From NCBI GenBank assembly GCA_016584305.1, contig JACEEZ010009483.1, forward strand, positions 782,501-846,500: a stretch of 64,000 bases of DNA. Direction: 5' to 3'. The notes beneath the pieces are model-generated. The model was not told where the DNA came from and made no database searches. It saw only the letters and a program-made list of their open reading frames with translations. The position numbers and the translations under genes were made by a program. Shown here piece after piece: positions 63,791-64,000 of the stretch (positions are counted from its first letter, which is position 1; each line of letters opens with the position of its first letter). The stretch is from Chionoecetes opilio (Eukaryota; Arthropoda; Malacostraca; Decapoda; Majidae).

Positions 63791-64000
63791 CTCGTTGTGT
63801 TCCTTCTTTTAATATTATTTCATCAACTTTGTGGTTAGTGTGGTGGGTAAGGTCAGTTTCGTTCACTCATATCTTTGTGTCACGCCTTCTATTTTACTGG
63901 GCAGTGAATAACATTGTATGTGAATGAGATAAGTGGGAGTCATGATAATTGTGGTAGTGTGAACAATATAATGCAATAACATGTTCTAATATGATAAGTA
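63791..64000. other. Sequence after the zinc-finger remnant
   Basis: AT-rich, no recognised gene or repeat; probably 3' UTR-like sequence of the zinc-finger copy. Confidence 0.4.

Overview
This is animal nuclear DNA with spliced genes, most probably from an arthropod and likely a decapod crustacean. The evidence for that is the split ends (spen), METTL1 and JMJD6 coding exons, an arthropod-type Inr at a transposon promoter, very dense GA/CT and AC/GT microsatellites, and many TTAGG-like repeats. The species cannot be fixed from the sequence.

Layout. (1) 1-25.5 kb is the 5' part of a spen gene on the minus strand. Coding exon 1 (25408-25490) and coding exon 2 (4770-5087) flank a 20.3-kb intron full of microsatellites, minisatellites, tRNA-derived SINEs and a Merlin-type miniature element; the rest of spen lies at or beyond the left edge. 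(2) 25.5-31.1 kb is intergenic, with fold-back elements, SINEs and a 34-bp perfect palindrome flanked by an 8-bp duplication. (3) 31164-40404 is a complete six-exon METTL1 gene on the plus strand (tRNA m7G46 methyltransferase, 246 aa). Its introns hold non-LTR retrotransposon pieces and hAT-like miniature elements. (4) 40.4-49 kb is intergenic, with a Tc1-like and a mariner-like transposase pseudogene. (5) 48958-57374 is a complete seven-exon JMJD6 gene on the minus strand (Fe(II)/2-oxoglutarate oxygenase, 381 aa), tail-to-tail with METTL1. (6) 57.4-64 kb is transposon-rich. It holds a five-level nest of insertions (58.35-61.73 kb) and a C2H2 zinc-finger pseudogene split by a complete Merlin-type DNA transposon that has an intact 339-aa transposase, TIRs, an 8-bp TSD and its own TATA/Inr promoter.

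How it works together. The three host genes are unrelated single-copy regulators (transcription/RNA binding, tRNA modification, lysyl hydroxylation of splicing factors); nothing indicates a shared pathway. The unusual content is in the mobile DNA: a family of very short palindromes with 8-bp duplications, several unrelated fold-back elements that carry TTAGG-like repeats in the loop, and Merlin autonomous and miniature copies that share termini. Exon junctions were read by eye from GT/AG signals, reading phase and family conservation; no alignment was run.
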